A stretch of DNA of 64,000 nucleotides from Pedobacter sp. MC2016-15 (GCF_026239695.1 NZ_JAPIVS010000002.1:186001-250000), one strand, 5' to 3'; positions 33,713 through 42,809 are shown, counted from the first letter of the stretch. Translations and numbers: made by a program. The notes: a model not told the origin generated them from the sequence alone.

Positions 33713-35167
33713 ATGGAAAAAGAAAAGATCAGCAATGGCGAGTTGAGCACCTTAGGTATCAACGATCTGGAAGTATTGGTAAGTTTTAGTCGCGTGGCGA
33801 ATGGCTTACTTAAACATGGCGTAATGGCAAAGCCCGAGATCCTGGCTAATCTGGAAGCGTTGATTGACGATCCGATGCCTTACGCTCTGAAAAAAGGCGG
33901 GAAGTTTAAGAACCTTGCTGAAAGCGTTATCAGTATGCGCAAGGAAGGTAAGTTTATCAAACAGGAGCGCAGCAACTTTAAGTTGAAAGAAGATATAGCA
34001 GATTTCCCGGTATGGGGATTAGAGCACATTGAGGTGGGCGCACTTGCACAGATGAGAACAGCAATACAATTGCCTATTGCTGTTGCGGGCGCCCTTATGC
34101 CTGATGCACACCAGGGATATGGCTTGCCAATTGGCGGTGTCCTGGCTACCACGGCGAATACGATTATTCCTTTTGCTGTAGGTGTGGATATTGCCTGCCG
34201 TATGTGCCTGAGTATATTCGATCTTCCTGCAGAATCTGTGGATACTGAAGCCGGGAAGTTGAAAAACATCCTGGTGGACAATACTTACTTCGGTATGGGC
34301 TGTAAAACCCAATCATATTTCGATAGCTCCTTATTTGATAGCAGCACATGGGACGAAACTAAGGTGATACGCTCGCTTAAAAACAAAGCCTATGCGCAGT
34401 TGGGAACCAGCGGTACAGGGAATCACTTTGTGGAATGGGGTGAACTGACCATTGCCGATGGCGCATTGGAGGGTATTCCTGCCGGAAGGTACCTCGCCTT
34501 GTTGTCGCACTCCGGTTCCAGGGGATTTGGTGGGGCTATTGCAGATCATTACAGCAAGGTCGCGATGACCAAAACAAAGCTGCCTCATGAAGCCAGGCAC
34601 CTGGCATGGCTGGATTTGGATAAAGAGGAAGGACAGGAATACTGGATCGCCATGAATCTTGCTGGTGAATATGCGAGTGCAAACCACCATGAGATACACA
34701 ATAAAATTGCAAAAGCTCTGGGGTTAAACCCGATTACGAGAATTGAGAACCACCACAACTTTGCCTGGAAGGAGAAACTTGCGGATGGAACTGATGTGAT
34801 GGTCCATAGGAAAGGAGCAACACCGGCCGGTGAAGGTGTCCTGGGGATCATTCCGGGATCAATGAGTACGCCGGGCTTTGTGGTGCGTGGAAAAGGTGAC
34901 ATGACCAGCATTAACTCTGCGAGTCATGGTGCGGGACGGTTAATGAGCCGGAGTGCAGCTTTTAAGACATTGGATAAGGCTGCGATTGCCGCTAACCTGA
35001 TCGACAAGCGTATTACCCTCATGGGGAGCGATATGGATGAAGCGCCAATGGCTTATAAGGATATCCATGCTGTAATGGCTGCGCAAGGTGATCTCGTTGA
35101 GGTACTCGCGAAGTTTGAGCCAAGGATTGTGAGAATGGCAGATCCAAGGGAGAAACCTGAAGATTAA
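33713..35167 (+). CDS. rtcB: RtcB-family RNA ligase
   Basis: RtcB joins RNA ends bearing a 2',3'-cyclic phosphate or 3'-phosphate to a 5'-OH, using GTP and manganese, in tRNA splicing or repair. The 484-residue protein carries the family core: MPDAHQGYGLPIGGVLA and VGVDIACRM with the metal ligand Cys162, GTSGTGNHFVEWGE, LSHSGSRGFG, ENHHNFAW, the guanylation His365 in VHRKGATPAGEGV, and SASHGAGRLMSRS. Residues are intact, so the enzyme should be active. It is a single gene with two hairpins after it and a WYL regulator divergent from it. It is of the bacterial subgroup without an archease partner here. Confidence 0.93.
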   Translation: MEKEKISNGELSTLGINDLEVLVSFSRVANGLLKHGVMAKPEILANLEALIDDPMPYALKKGGKFKNLAESVISMRKEGKFIKQERSNFKLKEDIADFPVWGLEHIEVGALAQMRTAIQLPIAVAGALMPDAHQGYGLPIGGVLATTANTIIPFAVGVDIACRMCLSIFDLPAESVDTEAGKLKNILVDNTYFGMGCKTQSYFDSSLFDSSTWDETKVIRSLKNKAYAQLGTSGTGNHFVEWGELTIADGALEGIPAGRYLALLSHSGSRGFGGAIADHYSKVAMTKTKLPHEARHLAWLDLDKEEGQEYWIAMNLAGEYASANHHEIHNKIAKALGLNPITRIENHHNFAWKEKLADGTDVMVHRKGATPAGEGVLGIIPGSMSTPGFVVRGKGDMTSINSASHGAGRLMSRSAAFKTLDKAAIAANLIDKRITLMGSDMDEAPMAYKDIHAVMAAQGDLVEVLAKFEPRIVRMADPREKPED

Positions 35168-35172
35168 TAAAG

Positions 35173-35194
35173 ATGGTAACTCTCCGATTACCAT
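35173..35194 (+). terminator. First hairpin after rtcB
   Basis: ATGGTAA (35173-35179) pairs with TTACCAT (35188-35194) around an 8-base loop. No T tract follows, so it may act with the next hairpin. Confidence 0.4.
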
Positions 35195-35226
35195 AAAGCT
35201 CAGTAGTTAGGTACTACTGAGCTTTT
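35195..35226 (+). terminator. Intrinsic terminator after rtcB, near-copy of the tRNA-Arg terminator
   Basis: AAAGCTCAGTAGT (35195-35207) pairs with ACTACTGAGCTTT (35213-35225), followed by T. The stem differs from the hairpin at 23188-23221 by one base per arm. Confidence 0.8.
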
Positions 35227-35247
35227 GTGTATTCATAGCTTTCTGAT

Positions 35248-36660
35248 TTACACCTGTGTCTTTTTCCATTTTCCTCTTTTAAATAGAATATACGCAGCGA
35301 TAGCAAGGCCAATCTCTGCGGTGGGAATGGAAATAAAAACACCCTTGGGTCCCATTTCAAAATATTTGGCTAACAGGTAGGCAAAAGGTATCTGAAACAC
35401 CCAGAACGTAAACAGGTTGATTTTAGTGGGTGTAGAGGTATCCCCGGCACCGTTAAAGGCACTCGTCAGCACCATCCCCATCCCGTAGATGATAAAGCCA
35501 AAGCTTAAGATCTTCAAAGAGAGCGACGCAACTTCCTTCACCCCCTGGTCCTCTGTAAAAAATGAAGCAAATAACTGTCCGCAGGTTAAGAATAAGACAC
35601 TTACCACAGCTAAGAATACCACTGCGTATTTTATTGTTTGATAAACCGACTGCTCAGCTCTGTCTACATGACCGGCGCCTAAATTCTGGCCAACCAATGT
35701 TGCCGCAGCATTACTTAAGCCCCATACTGGCAGCAGGAAGAACATCATGAGCCGCAGCGAGGTTTGGTATCCTGCAGAACCTGTATCTCCACCTGTAGTA
35801 GCCACCAGCTCCGCCAGGAAAATCCAGCTGCAGCTTGCAATCACAAACTGTAAGATTCCGGGCGCTGCAATTTTTGCGATTGCTTTGATCTGTTCCCATT
35901 CAGGGATAAAATATTTGAGATGGATCTTTAAAATGTTCCTGCCATTAAACAAACAGTAAATCTGATAACCTACACCCAGGCTGCGCCCAATGGTGGTGGC
36001 TATTGCTGCACCTGTTAAGCCAAAGGCGGGTATTGGCCCCAGTCCGCGGATAAAGATCGGGCACAAAATGATATTGGCGATGTTCGCTATCCACAAGCTG
36101 CGCATGGCTATGGCAGCATTGCCGGCGCCCCTGAAGATTCCGTTGATTAAAAACAACAGGACGATGATGATGCTTCCGCTCATCATGATGCGTACAAAAT
36201 CAGTTCCATGATCGGCCGTTTCTGTGGACGCGCCCATCAGCAGCAGGATATCCCTGGCATGCAGAAAGCCCGCAATACTGATCACGATATTGATCACCAA
36301 AGCGATAATAATCGTTTGCATTCCGGCCTTTGCTGCGGCTGCAGGATCTTTTTCACCAATGCGCCGGGCAACGACAGCTGTAGCAGCCATACTTAAGCCA
36401 ATTGCCAGCGAATAGATTACTGTAAGCACCGATTCTGTCAGTCCCACAGTCTGAATAGCCACCCTGCTATTTTCCAGGTGACCCACAAAATAAAGGTCTA
36501 CCAGTGCAAAAACAGACTCCATGGCCATTTCCAGCATCATAGGAATCGCCAGCAGGACGATTGCCCGCTTGATACTGATCGAAGTCAGATCTACTTCCCG
36601 ACCACTTAAGGATTCTTTCAGAACTGAGAAAAAGGACAGCGTTTTTTCAGATAAGGGCAT
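35248..36660 (-). CDS. MATE family efflux transporter
   Basis: This inner-membrane exporter of 470 residues has about 12 membrane segments in two homologous halves. Each half starts with the MATE pattern (LAIPMMLEMAMESVFALVDLY in the first, IAAPGILQFVIASCSWIFLA in the second). Family members export drugs and cationic or metabolic compounds using sodium or proton gradients. The ATG at 36660 is preferred; an upstream in-frame TTG at 36684 would add MSPRRTTV-like residues. A 7-base direct repeat lies just upstream. It is a single gene, convergent with rtcB. Confidence 0.9.
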   Translation of the reverse strand: MPLSEKTLSFFSVLKESLSGREVDLTSISIKRAIVLLAIPMMLEMAMESVFALVDLYFVGHLENSRVAIQTVGLTESVLTVIYSLAIGLSMAATAVVARRIGEKDPAAAAKAGMQTIIIALVINIVISIAGFLHARDILLLMGASTETADHGTDFVRIMMSGSIIIVLLFLINGIFRGAGNAAIAMRSLWIANIANIILCPIFIRGLGPIPAFGLTGAAIATTIGRSLGVGYQIYCLFNGRNILKIHLKYFIPEWEQIKAIAKIAAPGILQFVIASCSWIFLAELVATTGGDTGSAGYQTSLRLMMFFLLPVWGLSNAAATLVGQNLGAGHVDRAEQSVYQTIKYAVVFLAVVSVLFLTCGQLFASFFTEDQGVKEVASLSLKILSFGFIIYGMGMVLTSAFNGAGDTSTPTKINLFTFWVFQIPFAYLLAKYFEMGPKGVFISIPTAEIGLAIAAYILFKRGKWKKTQV

Positions 36661-36676
36661 AACGGTGGTGCGTCTC

Positions 36677-36696
36677 GGTGACAAAAATTGGTGACA
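36677..36696 (-). promoter_or_regulatory. Direct repeat upstream of the MATE gene
   Basis: TGTCACC (minus strand) occurs at 36690-36696 and 36677-36683, with a 13-base period, ending 16 bases before the MATE start codon. It could be a regulator site. The function is unproven. Confidence 0.3.
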
Positions 36697-36747
36697 GTAT
36701 AACTTTAATTATAAATGTACACAAATCCTTGAATTGCTAATCAAAAA

Positions 36748-37755
36748 TTAAGGCTGACCGCTTCCACCTGCTGCACCATAAATCTGTCCTGTAGAATAAC
36801 TGGCGTCGTTAGCAGCAAGCTGAACATAGATAGAGGCGAGTTCTGCTGGTTGACCTGGTCTTCCCAGAGGTGTCATTTTACCAAATTCTTTGAGTTTTTC
36901 CGGTGTTGAGCCTCCGCCCATTTGAAGAGGTGTCCAGATGGGGCCTGGTGCCACACCGTTCACCCTGATTCCTTTTGGTCCGAGTTGTTTCGCCAAAGAC
37001 TTCACGAAATTCGTTGTAGCGGCTTTGGTTTGCGCATAATCATACAGATCAGGCGATGGATCTGTTGCCTGAACGGATGTAGTGCCAATAATTGAAGAGC
37101 CTGGTTTCAGGTGTGGTAATGCTGCTTTGATAATCCAAAATGGCGCGTAGATATTAGTTTTCATGGTCCAGTCAAACTGCTCGCTGGTGATATCAAGAAC
37201 CGAGGCATTAGACTGCTGGCGGGCAGCATTACTGATGACGATGTCCAGTCCGCCAAGTTCTTTCACCGCTTGCTGTACCAGTTTCTGACAGAAGCTTTCA
37301 TCCCTCAAATCGCCCGGTATGGCAACAGCCTTCCGCCCTGCTTTTTTAATCAGTTCTACCACCTCTTTGGCATCAGATTCCTCCTGGGGCAGGTAGTTGA
37401 TAGCCACGTCGGCACCCTCCCTTGCATAGGCAATAGCAGCAGCACGGCCCATTCCGGAGTCACCGCCGGTGATCAATGCTTTTCTGCCCTGCAGCCGACC
37501 GGAACCTTTGTAGCTCTGTTCACCATGGTCTGGCTTAGGGTCCATTTTATTTGCCAGTGCAGGCCATGGCTGGTTTTGATGTATAAACGGGGGACCAGGG
37601 TATTTGGTCGTAGGGTCCTGTAAATCTGTAGGTCCGTAAAAAGTTCCTTCAGTTGTAGACGCTCTGCCTAAAATCGGTGCGGCTGCAACTGTCGCCACTG
37701 CCAGACTCAGACCGCTGAGAGCTGATCTTCTGCTCATTTTGTTGTTCTCATTCAT
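36748..37755 (-). CDS. SDR-family oxidoreductase with a Tat-like signal
   Basis: The 335-residue protein starts with an N-region containing SRR (residues 8-10) and a hydrophobic stretch ending AAAPILGRAS, which reads as a twin-arginine export signal. A linker rich in Pro follows (DPTTKYPGPPFIHQNQPWPA). The Rossmann domain begins near residue 85: TGGDSGMGRAAA binds NAD(P), SNAA holds the catalytic Asn, GTTSVQ the Ser, and YAQTK the Tyr-Lys pair. It resembles general-stress SDRs such as YhxC/YdaD, which lack the signal. The substrate is unknown. If exported, it would have to fold and bind its cofactor in the cytoplasm first, which is what the Tat route allows. Confidence 0.88.
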   Translation of the reverse strand: MNENNKMSRRSALSGLSLAVATVAAAPILGRASTTEGTFYGPTDLQDPTTKYPGPPFIHQNQPWPALANKMDPKPDHGEQSYKGSGRLQGRKALITGGDSGMGRAAAIAYAREGADVAINYLPQEESDAKEVVELIKKAGRKAVAIPGDLRDESFCQKLVQQAVKELGGLDIVISNAARQQSNASVLDITSEQFDWTMKTNIYAPFWIIKAALPHLKPGSSIIGTTSVQATDPSPDLYDYAQTKAATTNFVKSLAKQLGPKGIRVNGVAPGPIWTPLQMGGGSTPEKLKEFGKMTPLGRPGQPAELASIYVQLAANDASYSTGQIYGAAGGSGQP

Positions 37756-37892
37756 GATATGTTTTTCTAGGTATAGTTATAACTTCCTCCTTTTACTATG
37801 GTTTTCACTATTTAAAAAAGACAGCCCAGAAATTGATATCTTGCTTTTTAATTATTGAAATGCACCAGGTATAAATTAAGAGGGCAATAATT

Positions 37893-39698
37893 ATGAAAAA
37901 AATTATCAAAGGCTTTTCCATCATAACAATCGTATCACTTCTCAATTCCTGTGCGGGTACGAAATCGTCAGTATATGATGCTGAACTTAAAAAGGTAAAA
38001 GCTGATGCAGGCACACAGCTGGGAGCGCAGGTTGATGAATTTAACAGCTATAAAAATCGTCCGGCTTCTGACGGACCCTATAACTCATCCAATAACAAGG
38101 CATTTCTGCTGGAAAACGCTCCTTTGTTTTCCAGTTCTGACAGCATGATCAACAAAGTGTATAACTACCGCTGGTGGATGATCAGCAAGCACCTGAAAGA
38201 ATACTACGATCCGCAGGATAAAAAGAACTATTGGGTAGTAACGGAATTTTTTGGTGTAAAACCCTGGGCTTCGCTGAGTGGAGCGATCACTTGTCCCGCT
38301 GGTCAGCAGTTTTATGATGTGCGCTGGCTCAGAGACGATAAATACCTGAAGTCATACGCAGATTATTTCATGCGTGGTTCAGCATCCAGGTTAAACCAGC
38401 GGGAGAATGGGAACTTTTTGACCTACCTCAGTCGCCCGGAAAGTCACCACTTTTCAAGCTGGATGGTAAACGGTGTCGAAGCATTTCTAAAAGTACATCC
38501 TGATCAACAGTGGCTCCATGAGATGCTGCCAGCGATGGAGAAACATCAGCAAGTGTGGGACAGCTTATTTACCGTAAAAAACCCAGCTGCAAAAACACAG
38601 GGCATGTATAAAATCCTCGACCTGTACGACGGGATGGAATTTAGTTTGTCGGCCGTGCTGGGGCTGATTGAGAGCAAAGGAGCATATAGCCTGTATACCA
38701 AGGACAGCTGGAGAAAAAACTACCTGGGCTGGGAAACGACCGACAATGCCGCGAAATCGCAACAAGCTAAAGACTTTCCGAAAGCTTTCCGCAAGGGATA
38801 TCCGGACTTTTACCTGGTAAGGCCGTCGATCAACAGCTATGCCTTCGGAAACCTGCAATCACTGGCCAATCTATATAAACTTGATAACCCCAATAAAGCA
38901 CAGGCGTATCAAACAAAGGCGACAGCGATACAACAAAAGACATTGAAACTGCTCTGGAACAAACAGGACAATTTTTTTAATACCTATAGTGCCGGGGATA
39001 ATGAATATGGCATCCAGGATTATGAAGCCAGAGTGAGGGAATCTGTAGGTTATACACCGTGGTATTTTGATATGATCCCTGCAGGAGAATATAAAAACTA
39101 CAGCAAGTCATGGGAGATGTTATCATCCCGCAAAGGTTTTTATCATACCTCCGGCATGACCACGGCAGAGCAGCAGCATCCCTATTACAATGAGCAGGCC
39201 TATGCCTGGAACGGACGCGGATGGCCATTTGAAAACTCCATCGTCTACAAAGGATATGCGAACTATCTGCGGGATTATAAAAAGACAAGCAGCGCAGCAG
39301 AGAAAGAACTGCTGTATGATTACATTGATAAGCTGGCAAAGATGCATGGTGAGCAGCCAAATATTGGCGAATGGTATATCCCCAGCAATGGGAAGAACTT
39401 TGGGGGAGAATCTGACTACTTTCATTCTACCTTCCCTGATATCATTATCGAAGACCTGCTGGGTTTCAAATCGATGCATAACAACCAGTTTAGCATCAAA
39501 CCGCTGTTGCCCCAAAACAAATGGGATCACTTTTACCTGGGCAACATCAGATACCACGGTCACGACATTGATATCATCTGGAAAAAGGACTGGATGCCGG
39601 ATGAGCCGGGAGACCAAAGCAAACTCTGTGTGTGGGTAGACCAAAAGCTGGCAGGAAGTACCGAAAACTTATCCGATGGACTGGAGATCTCTTTGTAA
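37893..39698 (+). CDS. Glycoside hydrolase lipoprotein of the MGH1/GH63-like (alpha/alpha)6 type
   Basis: The 601-residue protein has a lipoprotein signal with Cys at residue 20 (IVSLLNSCAG). The body is an (alpha/alpha)6-barrel enzyme resembling MGH1-type, GH63 and trehalase-like proteins: YNYRWWMISKHLKEYY near residue 90, YDVRWLRDDKYLKSYA, LDLYDGMEFSLSAVLG, RPSINSYAFGNLQSLANLY, AWNGRGWPFENSIVYKGY, and NIGEWYIPSNGKNFGGESDY. Asp in the YDGME segment and Glu in the EWYIPS segment are possible catalytic acids. It probably trims glycans in the periplasm or at the surface. It is convergent with the GH92 gene of the mannan-type locus and could serve the same pathway. Confidence 0.75.
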   Translation: MKKIIKGFSIITIVSLLNSCAGTKSSVYDAELKKVKADAGTQLGAQVDEFNSYKNRPASDGPYNSSNNKAFLLENAPLFSSSDSMINKVYNYRWWMISKHLKEYYDPQDKKNYWVVTEFFGVKPWASLSGAITCPAGQQFYDVRWLRDDKYLKSYADYFMRGSASRLNQRENGNFLTYLSRPESHHFSSWMVNGVEAFLKVHPDQQWLHEMLPAMEKHQQVWDSLFTVKNPAAKTQGMYKILDLYDGMEFSLSAVLGLIESKGAYSLYTKDSWRKNYLGWETTDNAAKSQQAKDFPKAFRKGYPDFYLVRPSINSYAFGNLQSLANLYKLDNPNKAQAYQTKATAIQQKTLKLLWNKQDNFFNTYSAGDNEYGIQDYEARVRESVGYTPWYFDMIPAGEYKNYSKSWEMLSSRKGFYHTSGMTTAEQQHPYYNEQAYAWNGRGWPFENSIVYKGYANYLRDYKKTSSAAEKELLYDYIDKLAKMHGEQPNIGEWYIPSNGKNFGGESDYFHSTFPDIIIEDLLGFKSMHNNQFSIKPLLPQNKWDHFYLGNIRYHGHDIDIIWKKDWMPDEPGDQSKLCVWVDQKLAGSTENLSDGLEISL

Positions 39699-39702
39699 TA
39701 AT

Positions 39703-39738
39703 GATAAAAAAAGCCAATAGTCTTTTACAACTATTGGC
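39703..39738 (-). terminator. Intrinsic terminator after the GH92 gene
   Basis: On the minus strand GCCAATAGT (39730-39738) pairs with ACTATTGGC (39713-39721) around an 8-base loop, followed by a T tract (A residues at 39706-39712 on the plus strand). Confidence 0.85.
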
Positions 39739-39771
39739 CACAACTACGACACCAAAAATTTTTGCGACAGG

Positions 39772-42060
39772 TTATTTGTCGTTTATAGATAATGAATATG
39801 GATATGCGGAAGGTTCTGCACCTCTTGCTTTGTTTGGCGTTGCTGACATCTTAAAGTTCAACACAGCCCCGTTCTGCAATCCGCTATGGCTGATCCAGTT
39901 TTTAGAATAGTCTTTGCCATTGATCTGCAGCGACTGCACATAACGGTTATCATCGCTGTTAGCCGGAGCATTGATGACCACTTTTTTACCATTATCAAGT
40001 GAGATCGTCACCTTTTTGAATAATGGAGCACCAAGCACATACTGGTCTACACCCGGCGTTACAGGATAGAAGCCCATGGCCGAGAAAATATACCATGCCG
40101 AAGTCTGTCCGTTATCCTCATCGCCACAATAGCCGTTCGGGATAGCTTTGTACATCCTGTTCATGGTCTCTCTAACCCAGTACTGCGTTTTATAGGGCGC
40201 ACCACCATAATTGTACAGGTAGATCATATGCTGGATAGGCTGGTTACCATGCGCATACTGACCCATATTGGCGATCTGCATTTCGCGGATCTCATGGATG
40301 ACACTGCGGTAGTTTTGTTCGTCGAATATCGGAGGCATAGAGAATACAGAATCCAGTTTCTGTACAAACTTCTGAGATCCGCCCATCAGCTTTGCCAGTC
40401 CGTCCACATCGTGGAATACCGACCAGGTATAGTGCCAGCTGTTACCTTCAGTAAAGGCACCGCCCCATAAAAATGGTTTAAATGGTGTTTGGAAAGTACC
40501 ATTTTCATTCTTTCCGCGCATCAGACCTGATGCCGGGTCGAACAGGTTTTTATAGTTCATTGCCCTTTTTTTGTAGATATCAGTCTCTGAAGCTGGTTTG
40601 CCCAAAGCCTTACCTAACTGGTAGATCGTGAAGTCGTCATAAGCATATTCCAATGTTTTGGCTGCATTTTCCCTTACTTTTACATCAAAAGGAACGTAAC
40701 CCAGTTCATTGTAATACTTTACCCCGTCACGTCCGACAGCTTCCATCGGGCCTTCATTGTTCGCACCGTGTTTAAGCGCCTCCCAGAGGGTATTGATATC
40801 ATAGCCACGCAGGCCTTTGATATACGCATCGGAAACTACCGAAGCGGAGTTATTTCCAACCATGATATTGGCATAACCCGGACTGCTCCATTCAGGCAGC
40901 CAGCCGCCTTCTTTATAATCATTGATCAGTCCTTCCTGCATTTCCTTATTGATGGAAGGATAAGCCAGGTTCAGGAATGGATACAAGGCCCTGAAGGTAT
41001 CCCAGAAGCCTGTGCCTGCGAACATGTATCCCGGCAGTATTTTTCCGTTGTAAGGGCTCCAGTGAACGATTTTGTTATCCTTGTCAAGCTCGTAGAGTTT
41101 GTTAGGGAAAAACAATGTTCTGTAGAGGCAGGAGTAAAAAGTTCTGAGTTGATCTGTAGTGCCACCTTCTACGGAGATTTTGCTTAAGGTTTTGTTCCAG
41201 ATCGCTTTACCTTTGGCTTTTGTAGCATCAAAAGAATCGCCTGCGAGTTCTCTTTGCAGGTTGAGTTCTGCCTGCTCAAAACTGATAAAAGATGAGGCTG
41301 CCTTAGCAACTACCTTTTCACCTTTGGCTGTTTTGAACCCGATTACGGCACCACTATGATCACTGGTGAGCTCCAGCTGGTTGTTCAGTGCAGCACCTTC
41401 AAATGTCTTTGTGAGCACAAAGTCCTTATTGAAAGTGATGACGAAATAGTTTTTGAAGTTTTTAGGAAGCGGACCTCTGGCATACTTGGTGGTATAACCG
41501 ATAATCTTGCGCTCATTTGGAATGATCTTGATATAAGAACCTTTGTTTTGCGCGTCTACCACTACAAATGCGCTGTCTGTCTGAGGGAACGTAAACCTAA
41601 ACTGTGCAGCGCGTTCTGTAGGTGTAATTTCTGTTGTTACATCGGCATCTGCCAGATAAACGCTGTAATAGTATGGTTTGGAGATTTCGGCATTATGGCT
41701 AAACCAGCTGGCACGTTCATCATCTTTAAACTTCAGAGATTTGGTGACAGGCATGATACTGAATGCCCCGTAATCATTCATCCATGGCGAAGGCTGATGC
41801 GTTTGTTTAAAACCACGGATCTTATCAGCGTCATAGGTATAAGCCCATCCGTCGCCCATTTTTCCTGTCTGGGGTGTCCAGATGTTCATTCCCCAGGGTA
41901 AGCCAATTGCAGGATAGGTATTTCCTGTGGAGAGGCTGGGCTTGGACATTGTGCCCATCATTGGATTAACGTACTCAACGGGATCGCTGATCGTTTTTGC
42001 CGTTTGGGCAAAAGCAGAGGAAAAAGCAATGCTCAAACATGCCAGTACTAATTTTTTCAT
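39772..42060 (-). CDS. GH92 family alpha-mannosidase
   Basis: The 762-residue secreted enzyme (signal peptide MKKLVLACLSIAFSSAFA, mature Q) belongs to GH92, calcium-dependent exo-alpha-mannosidases. The N-terminal beta-sandwich carries VNPMMGTMSKPSLSTGNTYP and GFKQTHQPSPWMNDYG. The (alpha/alpha)6 catalytic domain has GTGFWDTFRALYPFLNL, YKEGGWLPEWSSPGYANIMVG and the catalytic/calcium segment CGDEDNGQTSAWYIFSAMGF near residue 650. Bacteroidota use these enzymes on N-glycans and yeast mannan. It is the last gene of the minus-strand susC, susD, BSP, GH92 run, 14 bases after its neighbour. Confidence 0.93.
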   Translation of the reverse strand: MKKLVLACLSIAFSSAFAQTAKTISDPVEYVNPMMGTMSKPSLSTGNTYPAIGLPWGMNIWTPQTGKMGDGWAYTYDADKIRGFKQTHQPSPWMNDYGAFSIMPVTKSLKFKDDERASWFSHNAEISKPYYYSVYLADADVTTEITPTERAAQFRFTFPQTDSAFVVVDAQNKGSYIKIIPNERKIIGYTTKYARGPLPKNFKNYFVITFNKDFVLTKTFEGAALNNQLELTSDHSGAVIGFKTAKGEKVVAKAASSFISFEQAELNLQRELAGDSFDATKAKGKAIWNKTLSKISVEGGTTDQLRTFYSCLYRTLFFPNKLYELDKDNKIVHWSPYNGKILPGYMFAGTGFWDTFRALYPFLNLAYPSINKEMQEGLINDYKEGGWLPEWSSPGYANIMVGNNSASVVSDAYIKGLRGYDINTLWEALKHGANNEGPMEAVGRDGVKYYNELGYVPFDVKVRENAAKTLEYAYDDFTIYQLGKALGKPASETDIYKKRAMNYKNLFDPASGLMRGKNENGTFQTPFKPFLWGGAFTEGNSWHYTWSVFHDVDGLAKLMGGSQKFVQKLDSVFSMPPIFDEQNYRSVIHEIREMQIANMGQYAHGNQPIQHMIYLYNYGGAPYKTQYWVRETMNRMYKAIPNGYCGDEDNGQTSAWYIFSAMGFYPVTPGVDQYVLGAPLFKKVTISLDNGKKVVINAPANSDDNRYVQSLQINGKDYSKNWISHSGLQNGAVLNFKMSATPNKARGAEPSAYPYSLSINDK

Positions 42061-42074
42061 TGTGTGTTATGTGT

Positions 42075-42752
42075 TTAACTAATTGAAGGATTCTGCACAT
42101 ACGCCGCCCAAAGCTCATCCAGGTTTTTTCCGGTGAGTTTGTTCCAGCTTTCAGCAGTATAAGTATGGTCGCGCAGTTGTTTGTCTATCGTTTTAATGAT
42201 TCCTGGTTTAACCGTTTTCTCCATCCAGACAAAGAACCTGGCAGTGATGCGGTAACTGTTTTTATAACTATGCTCTGGTTTCAACTCAGGAAGTGTCCAT
42301 TTGGCACCGGCATTATCAATTCCAAATTTGTATCGTACATAATCGGCGATACCTTCTGTAAGCCATCCCGGACCTACGCTTCTTCCGTAATTCTGAACAA
42401 TATGCATTCCCTCGTGGGTAACTACATCTATGTCGCCAGGATGTTTACTCATGTAGACAGGGCTGTAAACGATGACGCCATTCGAAGTAGCGGCAACGCC
42501 CTTATAGGCGGTGTCAATAAAGAATTTTACTTCTTTCAGGGTATTTGGGTTGTACTCTTTAGCCAGTTTGGGATATACTTCAAAAAATGTGGCGATTAAC
42601 CTTTGTTTGAGTGCCGGATCAAAAGTTTGATCATTGCTCTCATAAGTAAGCGTGTACTTTCCTTTTTTAATAACTTCCTGGGCATGGATTTGTGTGCCTG
42701 TAAGGGCCAGGCCTAAGCATGCCAGGAGCGATAAACGGGTTCTTTTTCTCAT
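42075..42752 (-). CDS. Basic secretory protein-family metallopeptidase
   Basis: The 225-residue secreted protein (signal peptide cut after IHA, mature Q) belongs to the basic secretory protein family first known from plant defence proteins. The zincin motif HEGMH is at residues 113-117 and the third ligand is probably Glu133 in WLTEGIADYVR. It is likely to cleave peptides or glycopeptides outside the cytoplasm. It is between susD and the GH92 gene, so it may attack the protein part of a mannosylated glycoprotein. A strong terminator lies only 17 bases before its start codon. Confidence 0.85.
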   Translation of the reverse strand: MRKRTRLSLLACLGLALTGTQIHAQEVIKKGKYTLTYESNDQTFDPALKQRLIATFFEVYPKLAKEYNPNTLKEVKFFIDTAYKGVAATSNGVIVYSPVYMSKHPGDIDVVTHEGMHIVQNYGRSVGPGWLTEGIADYVRYKFGIDNAGAKWTLPELKPEHSYKNSYRITARFFVWMEKTVKPGIIKTIDKQLRDHTYTAESWNKLTGKNLDELWAAYVQNPSIS

Positions 42753-42769
42753 ATCAATTAACGTATCAT

Positions 42770-42803
42770 AAAAAAAGGAGAGACCCTTGGAAAGGCCTCT
42801 CCT
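42770..42803 (-). terminator. Terminator between susD and the BSP gene
   Basis: On the minus strand AGGAGAG and CTCTCCT (plus positions 42797-42803 and 42776-42782) form a stem, with an inner CCTT/AAGG helix, followed by seven T residues (42770-42776). It begins 7 bases after the susD stop. It would limit expression of the two downstream genes. Confidence 0.85.
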
Positions 42804-42809
42804 GTAAAA

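Noticed and set aside
39123..39644. Minus-strand open frame of 173 residues
   Set aside because: It lies fully within the MGH1-type hydrolase gene on the other strand and has no family features.
41356..41901. Plus-strand open frame of 181 residues
   Set aside because: It is antisense to the GH92 gene, has an irregular composition, and has no start context.
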